Positions 1-6,388 of a stretch of DNA of 10,081 nt are shown in pieces. The number at the start of each line of letters is the position of its first letter. Within the stretch, counting starts at the first letter, position 1. A program made the translations under genes and the position numbers. This DNA is from an uncultured Hyphomicrobiales bacterium (GTDB lineage: Bacteria; Pseudomonadota; Alphaproteobacteria; Rhizobiales; Rhizobiaceae): positions 1 through 10,081 of the forward strand of contig CALTTH010000130.1 in assembly GCA_943908365.1 (NCBI GenBank), written 5' to 3'. The notes below the pieces were generated by a model. The model saw only the letters and a list, made by a program, of their open reading frames with translations, ran no database searches and was not told where the DNA came from.

Positions 1-725
1 ACCGCGACCGGGAATTCGGAAAGCAGGCTGACGGACGGCACAACGCCTTCGAACTTGTCCGTGCCGTATTGCTTGGCAATGCCGCGGGTTTCCGCCTCGA
101 AGGTGATCAAAACGTCGCCGATCTCACGCTCGACAAAGGTGGTCGTCGCGGCGCGGCCCCCGGTATCGAAGACAGGCACGTTGGCGAAGATCTTCTTGAT
201 GAACTCGTCGACCTTGGCCTGATCGCCATTGAACTTCTCATTGGCAAAAGCGACAGCGGCCAAATAGGTGTAGCGTGCATTGCCGGACGTCTTCGGGTTC
301 GGGAAGACGATCTTCACGTCATCGCGAACAAGATCATCCCAGTCCTTGATATTCTTGGGATTGCCCTTGCGAACAAGAAACGACGGGAAGGAGTAGAAGG
401 GCGACGCGTCGTTGGGGAAATCTTTCTGCCAGTCGGCGGAAACAAAACCCTGCTTCACGAGGAAATCGATATCCGTGACCTGGTTGAAGGTAACGACGTC
501 AGCTGCCAGACCCTCAACGATCGCACGGGCCTGCTTCGAGGTACCGGCGTGCGATTGGTCGATCGTCACGCCCGGATGGGATTTGACGAAGGCTGCATTT
601 TCAGCCGCGAAGAGCTCACGCGCCACATCATAGGATGCGTTGAGAAGCGTCTTCGGCTCCTCAGCGGAGACGGTGGTGGAAATCAAAGCAGCAAGTGCGG
701 CGCCAATCAGCGCAATCCGTTTCAT
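1..725 (-). CDS. sbp: Periplasmic sulfate-binding protein of a sulfate ABC transporter (5' part, cut by window edge)
   Basis: Solute-binding protein that captures sulfate (possibly thiosulfate) in the periplasm and delivers it to a CysTWA-type ABC importer for assimilation. The first 241 codons are visible. An N-terminal signal peptide (MKRIALIGAALAALISTTVSA, then EE) is followed by family words: NASYDVARELF near residue 30, SHAGTSKQARAIVEGLAADVV around residues 58-78, a FLVRKGNPKNIKDWDDL block, NPKTSGNARYTYLAA, and TTFVEREIGDVLITFE. These match the Sbp/CysP family, whose members are about 330-345 residues, so roughly 100 residues lie beyond the left edge. The ATG at 723-725 is chosen because it opens the signal peptide and has a G-rich ribosome-binding site (GGGGG) 6 bases upstream. 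An in-frame ATG four codons earlier is less likely. The permease and ATPase genes would be expected downstream, outside the window. Sulfate versus thiosulfate preference cannot be told from this part. Confidence 0.94.
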   Translation of the reverse strand, partial: MKRIALIGAALAALISTTVSAEEPKTLLNASYDVARELFAAENAAFVKSHPGVTIDQSHAGTSKQARAIVEGLAADVVTFNQVTDIDFLVKQGFVSADWQKDFPNDASPFYSFPSFLVRKGNPKNIKDWDDLVRDDVKIVFPNPKTSGNARYTYLAAVAFANEKFNGDQAKVDEFIKKIFANVPVFDTGGRAATTTFVEREIGDVLITFEAETRGIAKQYGTDKFEGVVPSVSLLSEFPVA

Positions 726-775
726 GTCAGCCCCCATGGATCTCATCGGAAGCGGAGAATAGAGAAGGAAGATAG

Positions 776-817
776 CCTCGGCGAGGAACCGTGAACCTCA
801 GGCTGATCCATCCTGAG
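776..817. promoter_or_regulatory. Two adjacent dyads in the sbp leader (possible operator)
   Basis: Upstream of the sulfate-binding gene there are two inverted repeats: CCTC-GGC-GAGG at 776-786, and CTCAGG-N9-CCTGAG with arms at 797-802 and 812-817. They lie 51-92 bases before the start codon, where a sulfur-starvation regulator of the CysB type, or an RNA leader structure, could act. No known operator or riboswitch consensus was recognised; in particular I see no SAM-II-like sequence. Function is inferred from position only. Confidence 0.3.
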
Positions 818-1140
818 AATGTTCAACTCCCCAGACTGCTCTTTTCGCAGTAATTTTCCGGCAAGCCCTCAACCCGATGCATGGTCAAAATCTGAACTGT
901 GGGGTTCTTGGAGCCGCCGGTTGCGTTTCGAATCTGGCTTCATAAGACCCGATATAGCGACGATCCAGTTCCAAATCTGTGGTTCATGTCGGCCTTTGAG
1001 CCCCGCTTTATAGCGTCGCCAAAATTATTTCGCATGTCGTGCTTCCAAACCCGTTTTGCGAAGTTCGGATGCCGTGGCTTTATCACGGAACATTTATCAA
1101 ACGGAGGGAAGACAGGGCGCCTGAAAGCATATTGAGTATA
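818..1140. other. Intergenic stretch with no recognised gene
   Basis: No reading frame here has a convincing ribosome-binding site or family resemblance. Minor structure only: two near-identical words, TATAGCGACG (954-963) and TATAGCGTCG (1010-1019), and a short inverted repeat CCGTG-N7-CACGG near 1072-1088. I assign no function. Confidence 0.6.
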
Positions 1141-1145
1141 TGAGA

Positions 1146-1178
1146 AAAACAAAAAAACGCTGCCTATTGCGACGCAGC
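1146..1178 (-). terminator. Weak terminator-like hairpin reading leftward
   Basis: Read on the minus strand, GCTGC (1178-1174) and GCAGC (1163-1159) can form a 5-bp stem with a 10-base loop, followed by GTTTTTTTG and more T residues (1158-1146). This is the shape of an intrinsic terminator, but the stem is short. There is no recognised minus-strand gene to its right that it would terminate, so it may be a chance A-tract next to a weak dyad. Confidence 0.25.
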
Positions 1179-1225
1179 AAATTGACTTGACCGTCTGCAG
1201 AATCGTGGCATCTACTACAGCATCA

Positions 1226-1324
1226 ACCCGAAAATCGGAATCGCTTTTCGGAAACGCACGATGCGTAGATTTAAAGAGATAGAGCGCCCTCAGTGCGTCT
1301 GATTGGAGGCACGTCGCTCTAGAG
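1226..1324. repeat. RIME-like palindromic intergenic repeat
   Basis: Two palindromes stand in tandem. The first has arms CCGAAAA (1228-1234) and TTTTCGG (1245-1251). The second is an imperfect long hairpin with outer arms AGAGCG (1281-1286) and CGCTCT (1315-1320) and inner arms GTGCGTC (1293-1299) and GAGGCAC (1306-1312), ending in CTCTAGAG. From memory, this word order (GAAAATCGGAATCG, then GCACGATGCGTAGA, then a TAGAGCG hairpin) resembles the short mosaic palindromic repeats scattered between genes of Rhizobium and Agrobacterium (RIME type). The assignment was not checked against a genome. It lies in the upstream region of the DUF2934 gene. Confidence 0.55.
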
Positions 1325-1418
1325 AAAATAGAAGACCGCGGCTCATTCCTGTCCAGCGTTGCCGCCGGACCATGCAGACAGCCCATTACGGGTTAAGGCG
1401 TTACTCCAGGAGATAGAC

Positions 1419-1658
1419 ATGCAGGTTTCAGAACAAGAGTGGATCAGCAAGCGGGCCTACACACTTTGGGAGAGCGAAGGCCGCCCGCACGGCCGCGATG
1501 CCGAGCACTGGGAGCAGGCGAAAAAAGAATTCACTCTGCTGCAGAGCACGAAGGCGACCAAGCCTGCGCACCGCAAAAAGGGGGAAGTCAAAGCCGCTTC
1601 CATCGCTCCCGAGGCAACCAAATCCAAGACACGCGCCAAGAAGTCTGCGGCCCAATAA
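1419..1658 (+). CDS. Small DUF2934-domain protein
   Basis: A 79-residue hypothetical protein. The N-terminal half carries the DUF2934 signature: an aromatic/basic helix followed by Gly-Arg-Pro and a His-Trp pair (ISKRAYTLWESEGRPHGRDAEHW, roughly residues 9-31). Members of this family are small soluble proteins of unknown function, common in rhizobia. The rest is a Lys/Ala-rich, probably disordered basic tail (KATKPAHRKKG to TRAKKSAAQ) that could bind nucleic acid, though this is inference. The ATG at 1419 is chosen over an earlier in-frame start at 1359 because AGGAGA (1408-1413) is an excellent Shine-Dalgarno at correct spacing and the domain begins just after it. It is a single-gene unit closed by a strong terminator. 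No EcfG-type promoter was found; a weak CTTGAC-N17-CATCTA sequence at 1185-1213 is the only sigma-70 candidate noticed. Confidence 0.88.
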   Translation: MQVSEQEWISKRAYTLWESEGRPHGRDAEHWEQAKKEFTLLQSTKATKPAHRKKGEVKAASIAPEATKSKTRAKKSAAQ

Positions 1659-1701
1659 GCATTTCAGAATACGTAAGCGCTTCGGAAATTTCAGCCTGCA
1701 T

Positions 1702-1736
1702 GAAAAAGCCCCGTTCACACAGAACGGGGCTTTTTC
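1702..1736. terminator. Strong bidirectional intrinsic terminator between convergent genes
   Basis: A perfect stem pairs AAAAAGCCCCGTTC (1703-1716) with GAACGGGGCTTTTT (1722-1735) around a 5-base loop ACACA. The GC core is flanked by A5 on the left and T5 on the right, so it can terminate the DUF2934 transcript (+) and the carboxyspermidine dehydrogenase transcript (-), whose stop codon lies about 60 bases to the right. Confidence 0.93.
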
Positions 1737-1793
1737 GTATCAACTGAGAAGATATTGGGCAAAACTGCGCAGTGTTTGCGCGCGTGTGTTGCT

Positions 1794-3032
1794 TTAGAAC
1801 GTCAAGGCGCGATCGCCGTTTTCGTCCTTTATGCGGGTCGGCAAGCCAATCTTGTTCAAGAGGTTGAGGAAAGGCTGCGGTGGGAGTTCTTCGACATTCG
1901 CCATCTGCTTCACATCCCACTCACCTGTGGCAATCAGCATCGCGGCGGCAACCGGCGGAACGCCGGCCGTGTAGGAGATACCCTGCGAGCCGACTTCTTC
2001 GTAGGCTTCCTTGTGGTCAGCCACGTTGTAGATGAAGACTTCGCGGTCCTTGCCGTCCTTCGTACCCTTGACGATATCGCCAATGCAGGTCTTGCCGACA
2101 TAGTCTGGCGCCAGTGAAGACGGATCGGGCAGCACGGCCTTGACCACCTTGAGCGGAACCACTTCCAAACCTTCAGCCGTCTTGACCGGCTTTTCGGACA
2201 GGAGGCCAAGGTTCTTCAAAACGGTGAAGACATTGATGTAGTGGTCGCCGAAGCCCATCCAGAAACGCACATCCGCGCCATCCATGTTCTTGGATAGCGA
2301 GTGCACTTCATCGTGGCCCGTCATATAGGCCTTCTGCTTGCCAACGACCGGCAGGTCGAATTCCTGTCCGACTTCGAACATCTGGTTCGTCTGCCACTGG
2401 CCGTTCTGCCAGGAATAGACCACGCCGGTGAATTCGCGGAAATTGATTTCCGGATCGAAGTTGGTCGAGAACCAGCGGCCATGACTACCGGCATTGATAT
2501 CGACGATATCGACGGACGTGACCTTGTCGAAATACTCATCCTTGGCCAGACGCGCATAGGCATTGACCACACCCGGATCGAAGCCGACGCCCAAAATGGC
2601 GGTCACGCCCTTTTCCTTGCATTCGGCGGCACGCTTCCATTCGTAGTTTCCATACCACGGCGGCGTTTCGCAAATCTTTGTTGGATCCTCGTGGATCGCG
2701 GTATCCATATAGGCAACACCTGCGTCCATGCAGGCCTGAAGAACGGACATGTTGACGAAGGCCGAACCGACGTTGATGACGATCTGGACGCCAGTCTTTT
2801 CTATCAAGGCCTTCGTGGCCTCGATATCCATGGCGTCCAGCGCGTGGGCCTCAAGTTTTACCTCTGTCTTGAGGCTCTTCTTTTCACGTACGGATTCGAC
2901 AATCTTGCGGCACTTATCGACAGTGCGTGACGCAATATGAATGTCTCCCAATACATCGCTATTCTGGGCGCACTTGTGCGCCACGACCTGTGCTACGCCA
3001 CCGGCGCCGATGATGAGAACGTTCTTCTTCAT
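1794..3032 (-). CDS. Carboxyspermidine (carboxynorspermidine) dehydrogenase, saccharopine dehydrogenase family
   Basis: A 412-residue cytosolic reductase. In the alternative spermidine pathway this family condenses L-aspartate beta-semialdehyde with a diamine (putrescine in Agrobacterium-type bacteria, diaminopropane in Vibrio) and reduces the imine with NADPH, giving the carboxylated polyamine. An N-terminal Rossmann dinucleotide-binding loop is visible (VLIIGAGGVAQVVAHKC, residues 5-21, GAGGVA core). It is followed by an aspartate/arginine-rich strand (HIASRTVDKC) and the saccharopine-dehydrogenase words CMDAGVAYMDTAIHEDP and GVGFDPGVVNAYA. Length is normal for the family. The ATG at 3032 has a strong AAGGAGG, though about 11 bases away. 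It is the second gene of an operon, 77 bases after the decarboxylase stop; the pairing with nspC is what separates it from lysine-pathway saccharopine dehydrogenase. Spermidine rather than norspermidine is inferred from the rhizobial context. Confidence 0.92.
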   Translation of the reverse strand: MKKNVLIIGAGGVAQVVAHKCAQNSDVLGDIHIASRTVDKCRKIVESVREKKSLKTEVKLEAHALDAMDIEATKALIEKTGVQIVINVGSAFVNMSVLQACMDAGVAYMDTAIHEDPTKICETPPWYGNYEWKRAAECKEKGVTAILGVGFDPGVVNAYARLAKDEYFDKVTSVDIVDINAGSHGRWFSTNFDPEINFREFTGVVYSWQNGQWQTNQMFEVGQEFDLPVVGKQKAYMTGHDEVHSLSKNMDGADVRFWMGFGDHYINVFTVLKNLGLLSEKPVKTAEGLEVVPLKVVKAVLPDPSSLAPDYVGKTCIGDIVKGTKDGKDREVFIYNVADHKEAYEEVGSQGISYTAGVPPVAAAMLIATGEWDVKQMANVEELPPQPFLNLLNKIGLPTRIKDENGDRALTF

Positions 3033-3089
3033 TTCAGGTGATGCCTCCTTTTCCCCGCAGGGATGGCTTTTTGAGAAAGAATGCTACAT

Positions 3090-3105
3090 GCGTTTTGTAA
3101 AACGC
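3090..3105. repeat. Palindrome at the nspC stop / intercistronic gap
   Basis: GCGTTTT (3090-3096) and AAAACGC (3099-3105) form a 7-base-arm inverted repeat with a 2-base centre, just after the nspC stop codon in the 77-base gap before the dehydrogenase. In RNA it would fold as a 6-bp stem with a tetraloop. It could be an mRNA stability hairpin, a weak attenuator or a protein site. There is no T tract behind it, so it is not an obvious terminator. Confidence 0.35.
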
Positions 3106-3109
3106 GCTG

Positions 3110-4207
3110 TTACGACAGACTCTGCTGATAATCGACAAAGTCGAATTCACGGACGGTTCGAATGCTGCCGTCCAGTTCCTTGATGGCGATCGCCGGCATT
3201 TTGACGCCGTTGAACCAGTTCTTCTTGACCATTGTATAGCCGGCCGCATCCTGGAAGGAGACGCGATCGCCGACCTTGAGTTCGTTCTCGAACTTGAATT
3301 CGCCAAAGACATCGCCCGCAAGACAGGATTTGCCGCACACCATATAGGAATGCTCGCCCTCGTTGGGCGTGACCTTCGCATTCTCGCGATAGATCAAGAG
3401 ATCCAGCATATGGGCTTCAATCGAGCTATCGACAATGGCGAGATTCTTGCCATTGAACAGCGTGTCTAGAACCGAGACTTCCAGCGTCGTGCTCTTGGTG
3501 ATCGATGCTTCGCCTGGTTCAAGATAGACCTGCACGTCGTACTTCTCGGAAAACTGCTTGAGGCGGTCGCAGAACTGGTCGAGAGGATAGTTCTCGCCGG
3601 TGAAGTGAATGCCGCCGCCAAGGCTGACCCACTCCGCACGCGACAGAAGCGAACCGAATTTTTCCTCGATCTGGCCAAGCATCTGGTCGAAAAGGCCGAA
3701 ATCATTGTTCTCGCAATTGTTGTGGATCATGAAACCGGAGATGCGGTCCATGACCTTTTCCACCTTGGACACATCCCATTCGCCAAGACGGCTGAAGGGG
3801 CGCGCAGGGTCGGCCAGATCGAAGGTGGAAGAACTCACCTGCGGATTGAGGCGAAGGCCACGAACGATGCCGGACGCCTTGTCGGCGAAGCGTTCCAGCT
3901 GCCCGATGGAGTTGAAGATGATCTTGTCGGCATGGGAGACGACTTCGTCGATCTCGTAATCAGCATAAGCGACGGAATAGGCGTGCGTCTCGCCACCGAA
4001 CTTCTCATGCCCGAGCCGCACCTCATAGAGCGAGGACGAGGTGGTGCCGTCCATGAACTCAGCCATAAAATCAAATACAGACCACGTCGCAAAGCACTTG
4101 AGCGCGAGAAGAGCCTTGGCGCCGGATTTTTCGCGCACATAGGCAATCTTCTCCATGTTGCGGAGAAGCTTGGTCTTGTCGATCAGGTAGTAAGGTGTTT
4201 GCAGCAT
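3110..4207 (-). CDS. nspC: Carboxyspermidine (carboxynorspermidine) decarboxylase, PLP-dependent
   Basis: A 365-residue, alanine-racemase-fold (fold III) decarboxylase that removes the carboxyl group from carboxyspermidine/carboxynorspermidine to give spermidine/norspermidine. Visible landmarks: N-terminal TPYYLID (4-10); ALKCFA with the predicted PLP-binding Lys37; LGGGIHFTG (196-204), the glycine-rich phosphate-binding region; EPGEA (230-234); and CGKSCLAGDVFG (291-302), whose Cys295 corresponds to the C-terminal catalytic cysteine of this decarboxylase superfamily. The aromatic YTMVKKNWFNG (324-334) is also typical. The ATG at 4207 is chosen because the conserved TPYYLID lies immediately after it and an in-frame stop closes off earlier starts; its Shine-Dalgarno is weak (GGACG). 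It is the first gene of the operon, with the dehydrogenase following. A sigma-70-like promoter with an overlapping palindrome lies about 50 bases upstream. Confidence 0.95.
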   Translation of the reverse strand: MLQTPYYLIDKTKLLRNMEKIAYVREKSGAKALLALKCFATWSVFDFMAEFMDGTTSSSLYEVRLGHEKFGGETHAYSVAYADYEIDEVVSHADKIIFNSIGQLERFADKASGIVRGLRLNPQVSSSTFDLADPARPFSRLGEWDVSKVEKVMDRISGFMIHNNCENNDFGLFDQMLGQIEEKFGSLLSRAEWVSLGGGIHFTGENYPLDQFCDRLKQFSEKYDVQVYLEPGEASITKSTTLEVSVLDTLFNGKNLAIVDSSIEAHMLDLLIYRENAKVTPNEGEHSYMVCGKSCLAGDVFGEFKFENELKVGDRVSFQDAAGYTMVKKNWFNGVKMPAIAIKELDGSIRTVREFDFVDYQQSLS

Positions 4208-4258
4208 CGGCCAGTCACATCGTCCAATTGATAGAGATCATGAGATCATTTTCCCGGC

Positions 4259-4294
4259 CTTATATGATGCTTGTGACAGGAAAACAAACCTGTC
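4259..4294 (-). promoter_or_regulatory. Predicted sigma-70 promoter of the spermidine operon with overlapping dyad
   Basis: On the minus strand TTGTTT (4287-4282) and TATAAG (4264-4259) are separated by exactly 17 bases, a good housekeeping promoter about 50 bases before the nspC ATG. A perfect 6-base inverted repeat GACAGG-N8-CCTGTC (4275-4294) covers the -35 element and part of the spacer, the position expected for a repressor operator. The regulator is unknown. Feedback by polyamine level would be logical but is inference. Confidence 0.5.
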
Positions 4295-4338
4295 GAAAAC
4301 AAATGCAACGATTCCCTGACGGGTTTTCGCAAAGGGCG

Positions 4339-4363
4339 GGAACAAAAGCGCGGGCCCTACGTT
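4339..4363 (+). promoter_or_regulatory. EcfG (general stress sigma factor) promoter of the DUF883/holin operon
   Basis: GGAAC (4339-4343), 16 bases, CGTT (4360-4363): an exact match to the alphaproteobacterial EcfG/RpoE2/SigT promoter form GGAAC-N16/17-CGTT. It predicts a start near 4370 and a leader of about 36 bases that contains the Shine-Dalgarno AAAAGGA (4394-4400 region). A TTGACA at 4381-4386 lies too close to the ATG to serve as a -35 element. Confidence 0.8.
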
Positions 4364-4405
4364 TGGAGGTCAGGCGCATTTTGACACCCTAGAAAAGGAT
4401 TGAAC

Positions 4406-4747
4406 ATGGCAAGCGTTCGCAACGTGGAAGACAAGGTACGCGAAACCCTTAACAGCGCTGAGGCCGAGGATGTCTCCGCACAGCTGGCCCAGCTGCGTGA
4501 CGACCTTTCCAACCTCGCAAAGAGCGTCAAGGCACTCGGCGTTGGCGTTTCCCACGAAGTTAAGGCACAGGCATCTCGCGTTGCCGATGATGCCATGGCG
4601 AAGTCTGAGCAGACGGTTCACGCGGTCCGCGACGAAATTCAGACCCTGAACGACAATCTGGTCTACCAGGTCCAGCGTAATCCTCTCCAGTCTCTCGGCA
4701 TCGCTGTCGCAACCGGCTTCCTTCTCGCCCTTGTCACGCGTCGATAA
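4406..4747 (+). CDS. DUF883 (ElaB/YqjD-like) membrane-anchored protein
   Basis: A 113-residue protein with the architecture of E. coli YqjD/ElaB: a long, mostly helical, heptad-rich cytoplasmic part (roughly residues 5-90, with repeated Leu/Val spacing and many charged residues). A C-terminal membrane anchor follows, preceded by NPLQS and ending in basic residues (RNPLQSLGIAV to LLALVTRR, helix about 94-111). YqjD in E. coli is an inner-membrane protein that associates with ribosomes in stationary phase; whether this homologue does so is unknown. The ATG at 4406 is used rather than the TTG two codons earlier because AAAAGGA sits at proper spacing before it. Its stop overlaps the Shine-Dalgarno of the next gene, so the two are co-transcribed. 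The EcfG promoter upstream predicts induction under general stress. Confidence 0.9.
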   Translation: MASVRNVEDKVRETLNSAEAEDVSAQLAQLRDDLSNLAKSVKALGVGVSHEVKAQASRVADDAMAKSEQTVHAVRDEIQTLNDNLVYQVQRNPLQSLGIAVATGFLLALVTRR

Positions 4748-4756
4748 GGCGCAAAC

Positions 4757-5176
4757 ATGCTTCAAGCATTTTTGCTCTACCTGGGCGACACACAGCGGGA
4801 AGGCACCCTTGTCACGCGCCGGATAAAGACCGGTATCGTGCTCAGGGTGCTTGCTGGCTTTTTCTTTCTGGTTGCCGTGATCGCTGGTGGCATCGGTGGC
4901 TCGATATATCTTGCTAAGGAAATCGGCGCTGGTCCGTCCGCCCTGGTGATTGCGGGCGTCGCTTTCCTGCTCGGCGTGATCATGCTGGTCTGGCTGGCAA
5001 TCCTTCGTCGCCCGACAGTTTACCGCCGTGCACCAATCGCGTCTCCGCTTTCAACAGCGCCATTGGCTATTGAGGCGATGGCAGCTGGTGCTCTTGGAAA
5101 GCGTCCGTTCGCGACGCTTCTGATTGCGATGGCGCTTGGCTTCATCACCACACGCACGACGATTCGCAAGAAGTAA
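4757..5176 (+). CDS. YqjE / phage-holin superfamily III (PF07332-type) membrane protein
   Basis: A 139-residue integral membrane protein. Two strong hydrophobic helices (about residues 27-52 and 58-83) are separated by a short loop with Glu and Gly (AKEIGAGPS), followed by LAILRRPTVYRR. A third, weaker alanine-rich segment (about 107-131) precedes the basic end TIRKK. The two-helix hairpin next to a DUF883 gene is the arrangement of yqjE beside yqjD in E. coli; proteins of this type are labelled holin superfamily III but are usually not phage genes. No lysis or phage gene is nearby. The ATG at 4757 lies 9 bases after the DUF883 stop, and the AAGG of the ribosome-binding site (4746-4749) overlaps that stop, implying translational coupling. 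The cellular role is unknown; an envelope role under stress is inferred from the shared EcfG promoter. Confidence 0.8.
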   Translation: MLQAFLLYLGDTQREGTLVTRRIKTGIVLRVLAGFFFLVAVIAGGIGGSIYLAKEIGAGPSALVIAGVAFLLGVIMLVWLAILRRPTVYRRAPIASPLSTAPLAIEAMAAGALGKRPFATLLIAMALGFITTRTTIRKK

Positions 5177-5185
5177 ATCTCTCAT

Positions 5186-5217
5186 GCGCGTCCCTCGGTT
5201 TCCAGGGGGCGCGTATT
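5186..5217 (+). terminator. Possible terminator after the DUF883/holin operon
   Basis: A GC-rich imperfect hairpin: GCGCGTCCCT on the left can pair with AGGGGGCGCG on the right, with one bulge and one G-U pair, around a CGGTTTCC loop. A short TATTT follows. The T tract is poor, so termination may be partial, but position (about 10-40 bases after the stop) fits. Confidence 0.4.
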
Positions 5218-5310
5218 TACCCTCGCGCTCTTTTCTAAAAAATTTCCCCTACCCTTCTTCCGACAAAATGATACGCAGTCTCCAACAGTCTCTTTGTGAA
5301 AGGATGTTGG

Positions 5311-6294
5311 ATGCGGAAGAAAGTTCTCGTTGTCGGTGGGGCCGGATATATCGGCTCGCACACCTGCCTGCTGCTTGCAGACCGCGGCTACGAACCTGTC
5401 GTTTTTGACAATCTCTCCAATGGTCATGAAGAGTTTGTTCGCTGGGGACCGTTCGAGCAAGGGGATATTCGCGACAAGGCGCGACTGGACGAGGTCTTCG
5501 CCAAGCATCAGCCCGAGGCGGTTCTTCACTTCGCAGCCCTCATCGAGGTCGGTGAATCGGTCAAGAATCCGGTCGCCTTTTACGATAACAACGTCACTGG
5601 CGCCTTGACGCTCCTGTCCGCGACGATGGACGCTGGCGTAAAAGCCTTCGTTTTCTCGTCCACATGCGCGACCTATGGTCTGCCTGAACGCGTACCACTG
5701 GATGAGGGCCACCCCCAGGCTCCGATCAACCCATACGGCAGAACCAAATGGATCGTGGAGCAGGCGCTCAAGGATTTCAGCACCTACAAGGATCTGAAAT
5801 CTGTGATGCTGCGCTATTTCAACGCGGCGGGTGCTGATTTCGAAGGCCGTATCGGAGAGTGGCATAAGCCCGAAACACATGCCATTCCGCTCGCGATCGA
5901 GGCGGCCCTTGGCCGCCGTCAGGGCTTCAAGGTGTTTGGCACCGACTATGACACGCGCGACGGCACCTGCGTGCGTGACTATATCCACATCCTCGATCTT
6001 GCCGATGCGCATGTCCGCGCGGTGGACTATCTCTTATCTGGCGGGGAGACCGTAGAACTCAACCTCGGCACCGGGACTGGAACGACAGTGAAGGAGTTGC
6101 TCGACGCGATTTCAAAAGTGTCAGGCCGCCCGTTCCCCGTGGAATTTGCCGAACGGCGCGAAGGCGACTCCACCACGCTTGTGGCCAAAAATGACAAAGC
6201 CCGGGAGGTTCTGGGTTGGCAGCCGCGCTATACGCTGGAGGACATCATCTCCTCTGCGTGGCGTTGGCATTCGACCCACAATGCGGAGCGTTGA
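5311..6294 (+). CDS. galE: UDP-glucose 4-epimerase (GalE/ExoB)
   Basis: A 327-residue extended short-chain dehydrogenase that interconverts UDP-glucose and UDP-galactose with tightly bound NAD. In rhizobia it supplies UDP-galactose for exopolysaccharide and lipopolysaccharide (exoB). Visible: N-terminal NAD-binding VVGGAGYIGSH (7-17) and FDNLSNG (32-38); GDIRD (51-55), which contacts the adenine; FAALIEVGESV; catalytic FSST (115-118), Tyr142 and Lys146 in PYGRTK; RYFNAAGAD (168-176); and CVRDYIHILDLADAH (220-234), the substrate-loop signature. Length is normal. The ATG at 5311 is chosen over an in-frame GTG at 5296 because GAAAGGA (5298-5304) gives good spacing and the NAD motif then falls at the usual distance. 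It is transcribed alone, converging on the PRC-barrel gene. No exo cluster genes are adjacent. Confidence 0.97.
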   Translation: MRKKVLVVGGAGYIGSHTCLLLADRGYEPVVFDNLSNGHEEFVRWGPFEQGDIRDKARLDEVFAKHQPEAVLHFAALIEVGESVKNPVAFYDNNVTGALTLLSATMDAGVKAFVFSSTCATYGLPERVPLDEGHPQAPINPYGRTKWIVEQALKDFSTYKDLKSVMLRYFNAAGADFEGRIGEWHKPETHAIPLAIEAALGRRQGFKVFGTDYDTRDGTCVRDYIHILDLADAHVRAVDYLLSGGETVELNLGTGTGTTVKELLDAISKVSGRPFPVEFAERREGDSTTLVAKNDKAREVLGWQPRYTLEDIISSAWRWHSTHNAER

Positions 6295-6308
6295 GAGACC
6301 CGTCCAGC

Positions 6309-6341
6309 AAAAAAAACACCGGCCCCAATGAGGCCGGTGTT
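6309..6341 (-). terminator. Intrinsic terminator of the PRC-barrel gene (shared 3' region with galE)
   Basis: A perfect 10-bp stem, AACACCGGCC (6315-6324) with GGCCGGTGTT (6332-6341), has a 7-base loop. On the minus strand it is followed by eight T residues (complement of the A run 6309-6316), so its proper orientation is leftward, ending the PRC-barrel transcript. Rightward there is no T tract, so galE may end less efficiently here. Confidence 0.9.
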
Positions 6342-6388
6342 CTGAGAAAGAGCATCATGCTCCGTCTCGCTCCTCTCCCGTAACGGGA

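Noticed and set aside
69..794. 241-residue plus-strand frame
   Set aside because: It is the antisense shadow of the sulfate-binding protein gene; the minus-strand frame carries a signal peptide and clear family motifs.
940..1386. 148-residue minus-strand frame
   Set aside because: No ribosome-binding site or family words; it runs through the RIME-like palindromes and a terminator-like T tract, so it is unlikely to be a gene.
2301..2930. 209-residue plus-strand frame
   Set aside because: Antisense shadow of the carboxyspermidine dehydrogenase gene.
3605..4231. 208-residue plus-strand frame
   Set aside because: Antisense shadow of nspC; the minus strand has catalytic motifs in order.
4381..4386. 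TTGACA as a sigma-70 -35 element for the DUF883 gene
   Set aside because: A matching -10 would fall on the start codon; the EcfG site at 4339-4363 is correctly placed instead.
4757..5176. Holin-like protein as evidence of a prophage
   Set aside because: No other phage gene is present; the pairing with DUF883 is the housekeeping yqjDE-type arrangement.
5182..6012. 276-residue minus-strand frame
   Set aside because: Antisense shadow of galE, whose NAD-binding and catalytic residues are all present.
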